Part shown: one piece after another, positions 1 to 8,632 of the stretch
Position numbering within the stretch: position 1 is the first letter of the stretch
How the letters are laid out: every line of letters starts with the position of its first letter
Assembly: GCF_023509035.1 (NCBI RefSeq)
Contig: NZ_CP075583.1
Coordinates: forward strand, 3,038,001-3,102,000
Source of the DNA: Janthinobacterium lividum
Lineage (GTDB): Bacteria; Pseudomonadota; Gammaproteobacteria; Burkholderiales; Burkholderiaceae_D
Reading direction: 5' to 3'
DNA: 64,000 nucleotides
The notes under the pieces: generated by a model
Database searches by the model: none
The model's input: only the letters and a program-made list of their open reading frames with translations
What the model was told of the DNA's origin: nothing
Made by a program: the position numbers and the translations under genes

Positions 1-540
1 GGCGCCCGTCGGGTTGCCGGGCGAACACAGGAACAGCAGCTTGACCTTTTCCCACACGGAGGCGGGCACGCTGTCGTAGTCGCAGCCGAAATTGCGTGCC
101 GGATCGGAATTGACGAAATAGGGTTCGGCGCCGGCCAGGTAGGCCGCGCCTTCATAGATCTGGTAAAACGGATTCGGGCTGATCACCAGCGAACCGGCCG
201 ACGGATCGATCACCGTTTGCGCCAGCGCAAACAGCGCTTCGCGCGAACCGTTCACGGGCAGGATTTGCGTAGCAGGATTGAGCTTGGGGATGTCGTAGCG
301 GCGTTCCAGCCAGCCGGCGATGGCGCTGCGCAAGGCTTCCGAGCCGATGGTGGTCGGATAGCTGGCCAGGCCGTGGATATTGTCGGTCAATGCCTGCTCG
401 ATGAAGGCTGGCGTCGGGTGCTTGGGTTCGCCCATGCCCAGGCTGATGGGCGCATACTCGGGGTTGACCGTCACGCCGGCAAACAACTGGCGCAGCTTTT
501 CAAATGGATATGGTTGCAGTTTAGCAAGAAGTGGATTCAC
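1..540 (-). CDS. dapC: Succinyldiaminopimelate transaminase, 5' part only
   Basis: PLP-dependent class I/II aminotransferase converting N-succinyl-2-amino-6-oxopimelate to N-succinyl-LL-diaminopimelate in lysine and peptidoglycan precursor synthesis. The 180 visible residues cover the N-terminal arm and the start of the large domain: the opening NPLLAKLQPYPFEKLRQL, a LGMGEPKHPTP stretch, SYPTTIGSEALR, the NGSREALF cofactor-phosphate loop and SPGNPTGA at the window edge. The PLP lysine lies beyond position 1. The opening is typical of the betaproteobacterial DapC group. The start is GTG at 540; no ATG is available in frame before the upstream stop, and the Shine-Dalgarno site is weak. It is divergent from tsaB with about 210 bp between. 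Another transaminase of the same fold cannot be fully excluded from the N-terminal half alone. Confidence 0.85.
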   Translation of the reverse strand, partial: MNPLLAKLQPYPFEKLRQLFAGVTVNPEYAPISLGMGEPKHPTPAFIEQALTDNIHGLASYPTTIGSEALRSAIAGWLERRYDIPKLNPATQILPVNGSREALFALAQTVIDPSAGSLVISPNPFYQIYEGAAYLAGAEPYFVNSDPARNFGCDYDSVPASVWEKVKLLFLCSPGNPTGA

Positions 541-754
541 GGAACGGACCAGGGCAAGAGTGGAAAGGCGATGTTGCTCAGCGACTACTTGGCGCGGCAG
601 ACTTGATGCCGGTCAAATTATAAGCTGCGTCTTTCATTATAGCCGTCCTCGCGGGCCCACTGTGCAAGCCGCATCGGCCTGATCGCTGCCCGGCTTGCCT
701 TGGCATGCCGCAGCGGAGAGTGCCGCAGCATGGCGCGGCAAGGTAAAATACGCT

Positions 755-1480
755 ATGTCTACCTTACTTCCCACCCTGCTTGCTATTGAAACCTCGTCCG
801 AACTCGCCTCTTGCGCCTTGTTGCGCGGTGATGTCGTCTTCTCCCGCGCCTCGTCGGGTGTGCGCACCCATTCCCAGTCTATCCTGCCGATGGTGCAGGA
901 ATTGCTGGCCGAAGCGGGCGTGACCCTGGCCGACGTTGACGCCATCGCCTACGGCTCCGGCCCCGGCTCGTTTACGGGCGTGCGCACGGCCTGCGGCATC
1001 GCCCAAGGCCTGGCCTACGGCGCCAGCCTGCCCGTCGTGCCCGTCGTCACGCTCGACGCCATGGCGCTGGCGTGCCACCAGCAGCATGGCGCGCAGCGCA
1101 TCGTGACCGTGCTCGACGCCCGCATGGGTGAAGTGTACTGGGCGCAATATGACTATCAGAATGGCTTGCAGGCCGTGTTGCCACCGGCCCTGAGCGCGCC
1201 GGCCGGCGTGGTGCCGCAAGGCGACGTCGTTGGCTGCGGCAACGGTTTTGCGGCCTATGCCGACGCCTTGGCCGCGCTGCCGTGTGCCGCCAACGCCGAT
1301 GCCGCCATCATGCCGCACGCCGAGCAGGTGGCGCAGCTGGCGCGCATCGCCTTTGCGGCTGGTCAGTTCGTGACGGCGGCCGAGGCGCAGCCTTTGTATT
1401 TGCGCAACAAGATCGCTTACACGAGCGCGGAACGGCACGAGATGCAACAGGCCAAGGCCGCTGCGGAGTCGGCACAATGA
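755..1480 (+). CDS. tsaB: tRNA threonylcarbamoyladenosine biosynthesis protein TsaB
   Basis: Partner of TsaD and TsaE in making the t6A37 modification of ANN-decoding tRNAs in the cytoplasm. The 241-residue product has the ASKHA-fold start LLAIETSSELASCALL and the family signature YGSGPGSFTGVRTACG near residues 68-83. I start it at ATG 755; an in-frame ATG 60 nt upstream would add a segment with no family counterpart. It is the first gene of a tightly coupled operon: its TGA overlaps the rimI start in an ATGA. The tsaB-rimI order is common in proteobacteria and links tRNA modification with ribosomal protein acetylation. Confidence 0.95.
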   Translation: MSTLLPTLLAIETSSELASCALLRGDVVFSRASSGVRTHSQSILPMVQELLAEAGVTLADVDAIAYGSGPGSFTGVRTACGIAQGLAYGASLPVVPVVTLDAMALACHQQHGAQRIVTVLDARMGEVYWAQYDYQNGLQAVLPPALSAPAGVVPQGDVVGCGNGFAAYADALAALPCAANADAAIMPHAEQVAQLARIAFAAGQFVTAAEAQPLYLRNKIAYTSAERHEMQQAKAAAESAQ

Positions 1481-1986
1481 TGGAGGCGGGCAAGGACGCA
1501 GTGACGCAGGATGACAGCGCGACAGGCTGGGACTTGCTGCGCCTCGACTATCAACCGATGGCCGAGACGGACCTGGCCGAAGTGCTGGCGCTGGAACAGC
1601 GCGTCTACCCGCATCCCTGGACGCATGGCAATTTCGTCGATTCGCTCAAGAGCGGCTACCCGGCTTGGGTGCTGCGCGATGTGGACGGCACCCTGCTTGG
1701 CTATTTTCTGCTGATGCTGGTCGTCGATGAGGCGCACTTGCTCAACGTGGCCGTCGAAGGCGCCATCCAGGGCCAGGGCCTGGGCCGTTTCCTGCTGAAC
1801 CAGTCCTGCGCCTGCGCGCGCCAGCTGGGCATGGAATCGATGTTGCTGGAAGTGCGCCCGTCGAACGTGCGCGCACTCGATATTTACCAGCGCTATGGAT
1901 TTGAACAGATCGGCCGACGCAAGGGATACTATCCGGCCAGCAACTCGCAACGTGAGGACGCCATCGTGATGCGTTATACCTTATGA
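1477..1986 (+). CDS. rimI: Ribosomal protein bS18 alanine N-acetyltransferase RimI
   Basis: GNAT-fold acetyltransferase that acetylates the N-terminal alanine of ribosomal protein S18 using acetyl-CoA. The 169-residue protein has the N-terminal helix and strand with LEQRVYPHPW, the acetyl-CoA pyrophosphate loop as GQGLGRFLL (family form Q/RxxGxG/A), and the C-terminal LEVRPSNVRALDIYQRYGF followed by GRRKGYY typical of RimI. The start is ATG 1477, overlapping tsaB by 4 nt; ATG 1480 directly after it could also serve. An open frame reaching back to 1282 is a shadow of tsaB. It in turn overlaps the next gene by 4 nt. Confidence 0.94.
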   Translation: MMEAGKDAVTQDDSATGWDLLRLDYQPMAETDLAEVLALEQRVYPHPWTHGNFVDSLKSGYPAWVLRDVDGTLLGYFLLMLVVDEAHLLNVAVEGAIQGQGLGRFLLNQSCACARQLGMESMLLEVRPSNVRALDIYQRYGFEQIGRRKGYYPASNSQREDAIVMRYTL

Positions 1987-2882
1987 GCCGCAGCGCCGTT
2001 TTCCTCGATGAAATGGGCGTCGGCCCCCTGTGGCGTTTGCGTCAGGGTGTTGCGCCCGAAGCTGTTGACGTCGTCGAGGCTCTCGTGGAGATGGAAGTCG
2101 CCGTGGCGGCGCCCGTGGCCGAGGCCGTTGAAACCGTGATTGAGGTGGTTGCCGAGGTGGCCGCTGAGTCTGTCGCCGCGGTGGTCGCCGAGGTGCAGGC
2201 CGAAGCGCCCGTCGCCGTTGCCACTACGCCAGTTCCCGCCGCCGCGCCTGACGATACGGCCTGGTTCGACGATGCGCCGCCGCCACCACCCGCCAAGCAG
2301 CTGAGCGACACCGATATTGCCGCCCTCGACTGGGAAGGCTTGACGGCCGCCGTCGCCAAGTGTGCGCGCTGCGACTTGTGCAAGACGCGCAAGGGCGTCG
2401 TCATGGGCCGTGGCGACCGCCAGGGTGCTTGGCTGATGCTGGCCAGCAGCCCGTCGCGCTTTGAAGAACGCGAAGGGCGCGCCTTGCCGGGCGAGCAGGG
2501 CAAGTTGCTCGACAATATGTTGAAAGCCATCGAGGTTGATGCGGGCAGCGATGTGTATATCACGCACTTGCTGAAATGCCGTCCGCTCGACGAGGCGGGC
2601 CAGGAACGCTTGCCCACCGAATCGGAGTCCGCCGCCTGCCGCCCGTACTTTGATCGCGAACTGGCCCTGCTGCAGCCGCGCACCATCGTCACCCTCGGTT
2701 CGATGGCCGCCGCCGGCATCAATCCTGGTGAAAAACCCGTGCGCGGCAAGGTGTGCCAACTGGGCAATGCCTCGGTCGTGGCTACCTTCCATCCGGAAAT
2801 GCTGCTGCAGGACGAGACGGGCAAGGCGAAGGCGCGCGCATGGGCCGACCTGTGCCTGGCGAAAAGCACGCACGGTGATTGA
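1983..2882 (+). CDS. Uracil-DNA glycosylase family 4-like protein with altered catalytic motif
   Basis: The 299-residue protein has a low-complexity Ala/Val/Glu/Pro N-terminus (about residues 25-100) and a family 4 UDG domain (about 115-295). Cysteines in CARCDLC, LKCRP and ESAACRP match the four-cysteine iron-sulphur ligand set of the family, and G..GKLLDNML and LGSMAAAG are as expected. However the motif-1 GEAPG, whose acidic residue supports catalysis in family 4, reads LASSPSRFEE here, and the late HPS motif reads FHPEMLL. The fold and cluster therefore look kept while the base-excision chemistry is doubtful. It overlaps rimI by 4 nt (ATGA), and DUF1853 begins inside its 3' end. Other annotations could be 'DNA polymerase-related' from the older family name. 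Confidence 0.8.
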   Translation: MSRSAVFLDEMGVGPLWRLRQGVAPEAVDVVEALVEMEVAVAAPVAEAVETVIEVVAEVAAESVAAVVAEVQAEAPVAVATTPVPAAAPDDTAWFDDAPPPPPAKQLSDTDIAALDWEGLTAAVAKCARCDLCKTRKGVVMGRGDRQGAWLMLASSPSRFEEREGRALPGEQGKLLDNMLKAIEVDAGSDVYITHLLKCRPLDEAGQERLPTESESAACRPYFDRELALLQPRTIVTLGSMAAAGINPGEKPVRGKVCQLGNASVVATFHPEMLLQDETGKAKARAWADLCLAKSTHGD

Positions 2883-3813
2883 TACGGACATCGGCACCTT
2901 CCAGGCCCGCTTCGAGCGGCGCTGGGGGCATTTGACGCACCCCCGCGTGCGTGCGCTGGCCTGGCTGCTCGACTCGCCCGATTTGCTGGACCCGTCCAGC
3001 CCCCACTGGGGTGGGCGCATCGCCAGCCTCGCGCCCGTCGCGCCTGCCGTGGCGGCGTGGCTGGTGGGGCTGCAAGAGGACCCATCGCCGCTCGATGCGG
3101 CGCTGGGGCCGAAATTCTATTCCCGCCTGGGCCTGTATGCTGAAAAGCTGCTGGCCTTTTATTTTGAACAGCATGGACTGCTGCAAGCGCATGGCTTGCA
3201 GGTGCAAGTCAACCGCAACGACACGGTGGGCGAGTTCGATTTCCTGCTGCGTGACGGAAATGGCTTGCTGCACTGGGAATTCGCCACCAAGTTCTACCTG
3301 CTGGAAGGCGCGCCCGATCCCGGCGTGTTCAATCACCTGATCGGCCCGAATCTGGCCGATACTTTGGGGTTGAAAATGCGCAAGATTCTCGACAAGCAAC
3401 TGGCCTTGTCTCGCCATCCGGCCGCACAAACATCGCTGGTGCAACCCGTGCGGGCGGCGCAGGCGCTGGTCAAGGGCTGGCTGTTTTATGCGGCAGGCGC
3501 CATACCCGGCATGGACGGCATTTCCCAGGAGCATGGACACGGCTTCTGGTGCACGCCGACCCAATTGCCGCAGCAGCGCTATGTCGTGCTGCCGCGCTTG
3601 CAATGGCTGGCGCCGTTCAAGGGCCGCGATGTGGAAGTGCTCGATGTGGACGCCTTGCGGGCGCGCTTATTTGATCTGGCGCAGCCGGTGATGGTGGCCA
3701 CGGTGGACAATGTCGAAGGCTGGGAAGTGGAGCACACGCGCGGTTTTGTCGTACCGAACGACTGGACGGAGCAGGCTGCCGCGCGGCGAATAACAGGCGC
3801 GCTACCTGCGTAA
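2875..3813 (+). CDS. DUF1853 family protein
   Basis: A 312-residue soluble protein of the DUF1853 family, with no established function. The central EFDFLLRDGNGLLHWEFATKF pattern (a short acidic/aromatic motif seen twice as E-F-D-F and W-E-F-A-T-K) is reminiscent of PD-(D/E)xK nuclease-like cores; that resemblance is my inference. The most likely start is GTG 2875, eight bases inside the preceding UDG gene, giving VIDTDIGTFQARFERRW at the N-terminus; the frame is open further upstream but only as a shadow. As last gene of the tsaB-rimI-udg operon it is probably translationally coupled to the UDG-like gene, which hints at a shared nucleic-acid role. It converges on lplT across a hairpin repeat. 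Confidence 0.78.
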   Translation: MIDTDIGTFQARFERRWGHLTHPRVRALAWLLDSPDLLDPSSPHWGGRIASLAPVAPAVAAWLVGLQEDPSPLDAALGPKFYSRLGLYAEKLLAFYFEQHGLLQAHGLQVQVNRNDTVGEFDFLLRDGNGLLHWEFATKFYLLEGAPDPGVFNHLIGPNLADTLGLKMRKILDKQLALSRHPAAQTSLVQPVRAAQALVKGWLFYAAGAIPGMDGISQEHGHGFWCTPTQLPQQRYVVLPRLQWLAPFKGRDVEVLDVDALRARLFDLAQPVMVATVDNVEGWEVEHTRGFVVPNDWTEQAAARRITGALPA

Positions 3814-3843
3814 CCATAAACCATGGCCGTAACGCCGCATTTA

Positions 3844-3884
3844 TGTAGGTCGGATTAGCGCATAGCGCGTAAGCCGACGCCACA
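3844..3884. repeat. REP-like imperfect palindrome between convergent genes
   Basis: The segment reads GTCGG-ATTA-GCGC, then ATA, then GCGC-GTAA-GCCGAC, giving a hairpin over 3849-3878 flanked by TGTAG and GCCACA. It sits in the short gap between the stop of the DUF1853 gene and the stop of lplT, so it can serve as a bidirectional terminator or mRNA end stabiliser. The 'GTAGGTCGGATTAGC...CCGAC' form is, from memory, one of the commonest short dispersed repeats in proteobacterial genomes. Confidence 0.7.
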
Positions 3885-3888
3885 TTGC

Positions 3889-5151
3889 TTAATGCTTCTG
3901 CTCGCCAATCAAGGATAGATTGTCGTGCTCGGCCTGGTTCAGCTTGTGCCTGCGCATGATCATGTACATGGTGCCGGCGACGAACAGACCGAACAGGGTG
4001 ATGATGATATTGAGCGGCAGGTGCAAACGGATCATGATGGAATACACGGCCAGCATGGTCAGAATCGACAAATTTTCATTGAAGTTCTGCACGGCGATGG
4101 AATGGCCCGCGCTCATCAGGACGTGGCCGCGGTGTTGCAGCAGGGCATTCATGGGCACGACGAAAAAGCCGGACAGGGCGCCGATCAAAATTAGCAGCGG
4201 GTAGGCGATCCACACGGAGTGCACTTGCGTCATCATCATGACGATCACGCCCATGGCGATGCCCAGCGGAATGACGGTCAGCGATTTGCGCAGCGGGATG
4301 AAGCGCGCCGACAGCACGGCGCCGGCGGCCACGCCGATGGCGACCACGCCCACCAGGCTGGTCGCCTTGTCGAATGGCATGTTCAGCGATTGCTTGGCCC
4401 ATTCCAGCACGATCAGTTGCAAGGTGGCGCCAGCGCCCCAGAACAGGGTCGTCACGGCCAGGGTGATCTGGCCCAGCTTGTCTTTCCACAGGATGGAATA
4501 GCAATTGGCAAAATCGGTAATCAGTTTGATAGGATTGCGTTCCTGGTGCGGATACACGCAGCCCGTGTCGGGAATCTTCAGGTTGGCCAGGGTTGCCAGC
4601 ACATAGATGCCGACCACCACGCACAAGGCCGCTTCCGTCTTGTTGCTGATGCCCGTATCGATCAGGGGGATGTCGATGGATAGCAGCATGTCGGACACGT
4701 GGCCGCTGACGAGCGCGCCGCCCATGACGGTGCCGAGGATGATGGAAGTGACAGTCAAGCCTTCGATCCAGCCATTCGCCGCCACCAGCTTTTCCGGCGG
4801 CAGCAGTTCCGTCAGGATGCCGTACTTGGCGGGCGAATACACGGCCGCGCCGAAACCGACGACGGCGTAGGCCAGCAAAGGGTGTACATGGAAGAAGACG
4901 AGGGCGCAGCCGAAGATCTTGACCATGTTGGCGATGAACATGACCTTGCCTTTCGGCAATGCATCTGCGAAGGCGCCGACAAAAGCGGCCAACAGCACGT
5001 AAAATAGTACGAACGACAGTTTGAGCAGCGGCGTGATCCACGCCGGGGATTTCATGGACACCAATAAATCGACGGCGACAAAAAAGAGGGCGTTATCTGC
5101 CAGCGAGGAAAAGAACTGCGCCGCCATGATGGTATAAAAACCACGATTCAT
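3889..5151 (-). CDS. lplT: Lysophospholipid transporter LplT (MFS)
   Basis: Inner-membrane major facilitator that flips lysophospholipids inward for re-acylation. The 420-residue protein starts MNRGFYTIMAAQFFSSLADN, the hallmark LplT N-terminus, and continues with about 12 hydrophobic segments, SPAKYGILTELLP after helix 4 and a charged loop near residues 190-215. I choose ATG 5151; the frame stays open far upstream on this strand, but only as the antisense shadow of alr. No fused or adjacent acyltransferase (Aas) is present, unlike in enterobacteria. It is divergent from alr, with about 230 bp of A+T-rich promoter region between. Confidence 0.9.
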   Translation of the reverse strand: MNRGFYTIMAAQFFSSLADNALFFVAVDLLVSMKSPAWITPLLKLSFVLFYVLLAAFVGAFADALPKGKVMFIANMVKIFGCALVFFHVHPLLAYAVVGFGAAVYSPAKYGILTELLPPEKLVAANGWIEGLTVTSIILGTVMGGALVSGHVSDMLLSIDIPLIDTGISNKTEAALCVVVGIYVLATLANLKIPDTGCVYPHQERNPIKLITDFANCYSILWKDKLGQITLAVTTLFWGAGATLQLIVLEWAKQSLNMPFDKATSLVGVVAIGVAAGAVLSARFIPLRKSLTVIPLGIAMGVIVMMMTQVHSVWIAYPLLILIGALSGFFVVPMNALLQHRGHVLMSAGHSIAVQNFNENLSILTMLAVYSIMIRLHLPLNIIITLFGLFVAGTMYMIMRRHKLNQAEHDNLSLIGEQKH

Positions 5152-5382
5152 TCTGGATTGCCTGAAATCATATCTGGCTTGCTTTATACCACGAAAAAAC
5201 GGCAAACCCCAAGTTTGGAAGGGGCTGCTTTGCATAGTTTTGTCTAAGTGAACTTTAATTATTCTGCCGTAGAAAAATACATCACATGTGAGCATTTTAT
5301 ACATGCTGTCGTGGGCGACTATCGCGAACGATCGCGCCCATCCGGTAAAATACGGCTTTCCCACCCGCCGTGAACGACGCAT

Positions 5383-6495
5383 ATGCCCAGGCCCCTCATC
5401 GCCACCATCCATCTCGATGCCATGCAACACAATCTGGCGCGCGCCCGTGCTGGCGCCCGCGGCGCCAAGGTGTGGGCCGTCGTCAAGGCAAATGCCTATG
5501 GTCATGGCCTGGAACGGGCCATGCGGGGCTTTGCCGGGGCCGATGGCCTGGCGTTGGTCGAGGTCGACTACGCCGTGCGCTTGCGCGAACTGGGCTGGAG
5601 CAAGCCCATCTTGCTGCTGGAAGGTTTTTTTGACGCCAGCGATTTGCCTGTCATGGCGCAGCACAAGCTGAACGGTAGCGTGCATTGCGAAGAACAGATC
5701 GCCATGCTGGCAGCGGCGCGCCTGCCGCACGCCATCGATGTACACCTGAAAATGAATACGGGCATGAACCGGCTGGGCTTCAAGCCGGACGCCGTGGCCG
5801 CCGCGTATGCGCGCCTGCGCGCCATGCCGCATATCGGCACGATCACCTTGATGACCCACTTCGCCAATGCGGACGAGGCGGGGCCCACGCGCTTGCCTTT
5901 GGCCCAGCAGATGCTGCGCTTCGAAGCGGGCGCGGCCAGTATCGGCGCGGCCGGCGAAGGCACGCGCTTGCCGCGCAGCCTGTGCAATTCGGCCGGCGTG
6001 CTGCTGCACCAGCTCGACAGCGACTGGGTACGCCCCGGCATCATGCTGTACGGCGGCACGCCCAGCGGTGCTCCCGGCGGCACGTCCGCGCAAGCGTTCG
6101 GCTTGCTGCCCACGATGACCTTGCGCAGCGGCATCATCGGTATCCAGGAGATCGCCGCCGGTGAAGTAGTGGGCTATGGCAGCCGCTACGAAGCGGCCGG
6201 CAATATCAAGGTGGGCGTGGTGGCTTGCGGCTATGCGGATGGCTACCCGCGCCATGCGCCCGAAGGCACGCCCGTGCTGGTCGACGGCGTGCGCACGGGC
6301 CTCATCGGCAGGGTCTCGATGGACATGCTGATGGTGGACCTGACGCACGTGCCGGGCGCACGGGTCGGCAGCAGCGTGACCTTGTGGGGCCAGGGCATGC
6401 CGATCGATGAGGTGGCCCTGGCCGCCGGCACCATCGGTTACGAGCTGATGTGCGCACTGGCGCCGCGCGTGCCCGTGGTCGAAGCGACACAGTGA
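5383..6495 (+). CDS. alr: Alanine racemase
   Basis: PLP enzyme interconverting L- and D-alanine for peptidoglycan. The 370-residue protein has the PLP-lysine motif AVVKANAYGHG (Lys35), the barrel signatures MNTGMNRLGF and HFANADE, VGYGSRYEA carrying the likely second catalytic tyrosine region, and the C-terminal beta domain with GRVSMDMLMVDLTHVP. Length is normal for the family. The start at ATG 5383 gives the usual MPRPLIATIHLDAMQHNL. It lies just before radA in the same direction, an order common in Burkholderiales. Confidence 0.95.
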   Translation: MPRPLIATIHLDAMQHNLARARAGARGAKVWAVVKANAYGHGLERAMRGFAGADGLALVEVDYAVRLRELGWSKPILLLEGFFDASDLPVMAQHKLNGSVHCEEQIAMLAAARLPHAIDVHLKMNTGMNRLGFKPDAVAAAYARLRAMPHIGTITLMTHFANADEAGPTRLPLAQQMLRFEAGAASIGAAGEGTRLPRSLCNSAGVLLHQLDSDWVRPGIMLYGGTPSGAPGGTSAQAFGLLPTMTLRSGIIGIQEIAAGEVVGYGSRYEAAGNIKVGVVACGYADGYPRHAPEGTPVLVDGVRTGLIGRVSMDMLMVDLTHVPGARVGSSVTLWGQGMPIDEVALAAGTIGYELMCALAPRVPVVEATQ

Positions 6496-6529
6496 CGGCG
6501 GCCCACCGTTTGTATATACTGTGAATTCA

Positions 6530-6545
6530 CTGTACATATAAACAG
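6530..6545 (+). promoter_or_regulatory. Candidate LexA (SOS) box upstream of radA
   Basis: The sequence CTGT-ACATATAA-ACAG fits the CTGT-N8-ACAG LexA consensus of beta- and gammaproteobacteria exactly and has an A+T-rich centre. It lies 30-45 bp before the radA ATG and overlaps an A+T-rich tract usable as a -10 region. A 10-bp perfect palindrome, GTGAATTCAC, is immediately upstream at 6521-6530. SOS control of radA is inference. Confidence 0.6.
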
Positions 6546-6574
6546 CGTTTCACCTTACCCGGGCAAAGTACACC

Positions 6575-7951
6575 ATGGCAAAAGTCAAGACCATCTACAC
6601 CTGCAGCGATTGCGGCGCCATCAGTAATAAATGGATGGGGCAGTGCACTTCGTGCAACCAGTGGAACACCATGGTGGAAACCCTGCCCGAGACGGGCGGC
6701 AACAACCGCTATTCGAACCCGCAGCACATGTCGCTGGCGCAGACGGCGCCCGTGCTGTCGCTCGACGATATCGACGCCATCGACGTGCCCCGCTTCGGCA
6801 CGGGCATCGAGGAATTCGACCGCGTGCTGGGCGGCGGCATGGTGGCCGGCGGCGTGGTGCTGATCGGCGGCGACCCCGGCATCGGCAAGTCGACCCTGCT
6901 GCTGCAGGCGCTGGCCAACATGTCGCACCACAAGCGCGTGCTGTATGTGAGCGGCGAAGAGTCCGGCGCGCAGATCGCCCTGCGCGCCAAGCGCCTCGTC
7001 ATCGACGCCAAGGAACTCAAATTGCAGGCGGAGATCCAGCTGGAAAAGATCCTGTCCACCTTGAACGACCTGAAGCCGGAAGTGGTGGTGATCGACTCGA
7101 TCCAGACTGTGTATTCAGATGCCCTCAGTTCGGCGCCCGGTTCCGTGGCGCAAGTGCGCGAATGCGCGGCGCAGCTGACGCGCGCGGCCAAGCAGACGGG
7201 CGTGACCATCATTTTGGTGGGCCACGTGACGAAAGAGGGCGCGCTGGCCGGCCCCCGCGTGCTCGAGCACATCGTCGACACGGTGCTGTATTTCGAGGGC
7301 GACGCCCATTCCAGCTTCCGCCTCGTGCGCGCCATCAAGAACCGTTTCGGCGCCGTCAATGAACTGGGCGTGTTTGCCATGACGGAAAAGGGGCTGAAGG
7401 GGGTGTCGAACCCGTCCGCCCTGTTCCTGTCGCAGCACGACAACCAGGTGCCCGGTTCTTGCGTGATGGTGACGCAGGAAGGCACGCGTCCCTTGTTGGT
7501 GGAAATCCAGGCCCTGGTCGACACCAGTCACTTGCCCAATGCGCGCCGGCTGTCCGTCGGCCTGGAACAAAACCGCCTGGCCATGCTGCTGGCCGTGGCG
7601 CACCGCCACGCGGGCATCGCCGCCTTCGACCAGGACGTGTTCATCAATGCCGTCGGCGGCGTCAAAATTACGGAACCGGCGGCCGACCTGGCCGTGTTGC
7701 TGGCGATTAACTCCTCGATGCGCAACAAGCCCCTGCCACGGGGGCTCGTGGTGTTTGGCGAAGTGGGGCTGGCGGGCGAAATCCGCCCCGCGCCACGGGG
7801 GCAGGAGCGCTTGCGCGAAGCTGCCAAGCTGGGCTTTACCCTGGCCGTGGTGCCCAAGTCCAACCTGCCCAAGCAAGCCATCGAAGGTCTCAAGGTCATC
7901 GGCGTCGAGCGCATCGACGAAGCATTTAATAAACTCCGCGACTTGGAGTAA
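6575..7951 (+). CDS. radA: DNA repair protein RadA
   Basis: RecA-like ATPase/helicase that drives branch migration during recombinational repair. The 458-residue protein has, in order, a C4 zinc finger (Cys10, Cys13, Cys24, Cys27), a Walker A loop GGDPGIGKST near residues 98-107, the RadA-specific KNRFG motif (IKNRFGAVNELGVF, about residue 250) and a C-terminal Lon-protease-like domain without the protease dyad (PLPRGLVVFGEVGLAGEIRP). The ATG at 6575 gives the standard opening MAKVKTIYTCSDCG. The stop is followed by a non-coding gap before the PilZ gene. Confidence 0.96.
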   Translation: MAKVKTIYTCSDCGAISNKWMGQCTSCNQWNTMVETLPETGGNNRYSNPQHMSLAQTAPVLSLDDIDAIDVPRFGTGIEEFDRVLGGGMVAGGVVLIGGDPGIGKSTLLLQALANMSHHKRVLYVSGEESGAQIALRAKRLVIDAKELKLQAEIQLEKILSTLNDLKPEVVVIDSIQTVYSDALSSAPGSVAQVRECAAQLTRAAKQTGVTIILVGHVTKEGALAGPRVLEHIVDTVLYFEGDAHSSFRLVRAIKNRFGAVNELGVFAMTEKGLKGVSNPSALFLSQHDNQVPGSCVMVTQEGTRPLLVEIQALVDTSHLPNARRLSVGLEQNRLAMLLAVAHRHAGIAAFDQDVFINAVGGVKITEPAADLAVLLAINSSMRNKPLPRGLVVFGEVGLAGEIRPAPRGQERLREAAKLGFTLAVVPKSNLPKQAIEGLKVIGVERIDEAFNKLRDLE

Positions 7952-8082
7952 GAGTTGGTATGGTTTAAATGCCAAGCTTGAGACAAGTCAAACAAAGTTT
8001 CCGTTTAGAACTATAATATTTGTCCGATGGATGCGCCTCGTGCATCCGCATCGACAATGCATAGATAGAGAAGCGGAATACA

Positions 8083-8403
8083 GTGTCAGTTGAGCAAAGG
8101 CAGGGCGCACGCAAGATATTGCGTGCCAAGGCAATGTTGGTCATGGATGGTGCGGGCCCCGTGGCGGCACGCACCCTCGACGTGGGGCCGGGCGGCATGT
8201 CGGCCGTCATCGCGGAACCGGTGCCGACAGGCAAGCAAGGCAAGGTGCTGTTCGAGTTGTTTTACGATGGCTCGGCGCATATCATCGAGGCGCGCGTGTC
8301 CGTCTCGCACTGCATTTTCAGTAGCGCAGGTTTCAAGGTGGGACTCACTTTCCTGAAGCTGGACATGGCCGTCAGCAGTGCTATTTCGAAATTCATGCGC
8401 TGA
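8083..8403 (+). CDS. PilZ domain protein (putative c-di-GMP receptor)
   Basis: A 106-residue single-domain protein. The N-terminus carries RKILR, matching the PilZ RxxxR motif, followed after about 20 residues by LDVGPGGMSA, matching (D/N)xSxxG except that the serine is glycine. This suggests c-di-GMP binding that may be weakened. The C-terminal barrel strand FKVGLTFLKL is typical. The start is GTG 8083, with a purine-rich AGAGAAGCGG about 8 nt upstream. It sits alone between radA and fliD; c-di-GMP control of motility is a plausible link to the neighbouring flagellar cap gene but is inference. Confidence 0.8.
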   Translation: MSVEQRQGARKILRAKAMLVMDGAGPVAARTLDVGPGGMSAVIAEPVPTGKQGKVLFELFYDGSAHIIEARVSVSHCIFSSAGFKVGLTFLKLDMAVSSAISKFMR

Positions 8404-8632
8404 GGCAAGCCCGAAGCTAAGCGGCTGGTGATTGCGCTAAAATGGTGCATATGGGTTTGCAGTCAGGAAAAACCTATTCTGTTCGCTGTTTTGATATTCC
8501 AGTAATACTGCATAATTATCAACCAGAAGAGGGACGCCGCCGCGCCACGCGCGCCTGTCGTCCGTTTCTTGCGCAGCACGGTCACGACCTGAACCGTGTG
8601 CCATGACCATACACCTGACGGGAACGCCTACC

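Noticed and set aside
6516..6533. ACTGT-GAATTC-ACTGT as a second LexA site
   Set aside because: The two ACTGT words are direct, not inverted, repeats; only 6530-6545 fits CTGT-N8-ACAG.
5152..6537. Open frame on the minus strand extending lplT to 882 codons
   Set aside because: The extra 460 codons are antisense to alr and His/Arg/Gln-rich, as is usual for shadows in high-G+C genes; the true LplT N-terminus MNRGFYTIM is at 5151.
8603..8632. Earlier fliD start at ATG 8603
   Set aside because: The ten extra residues have no counterpart in the family and no ribosome site precedes them.
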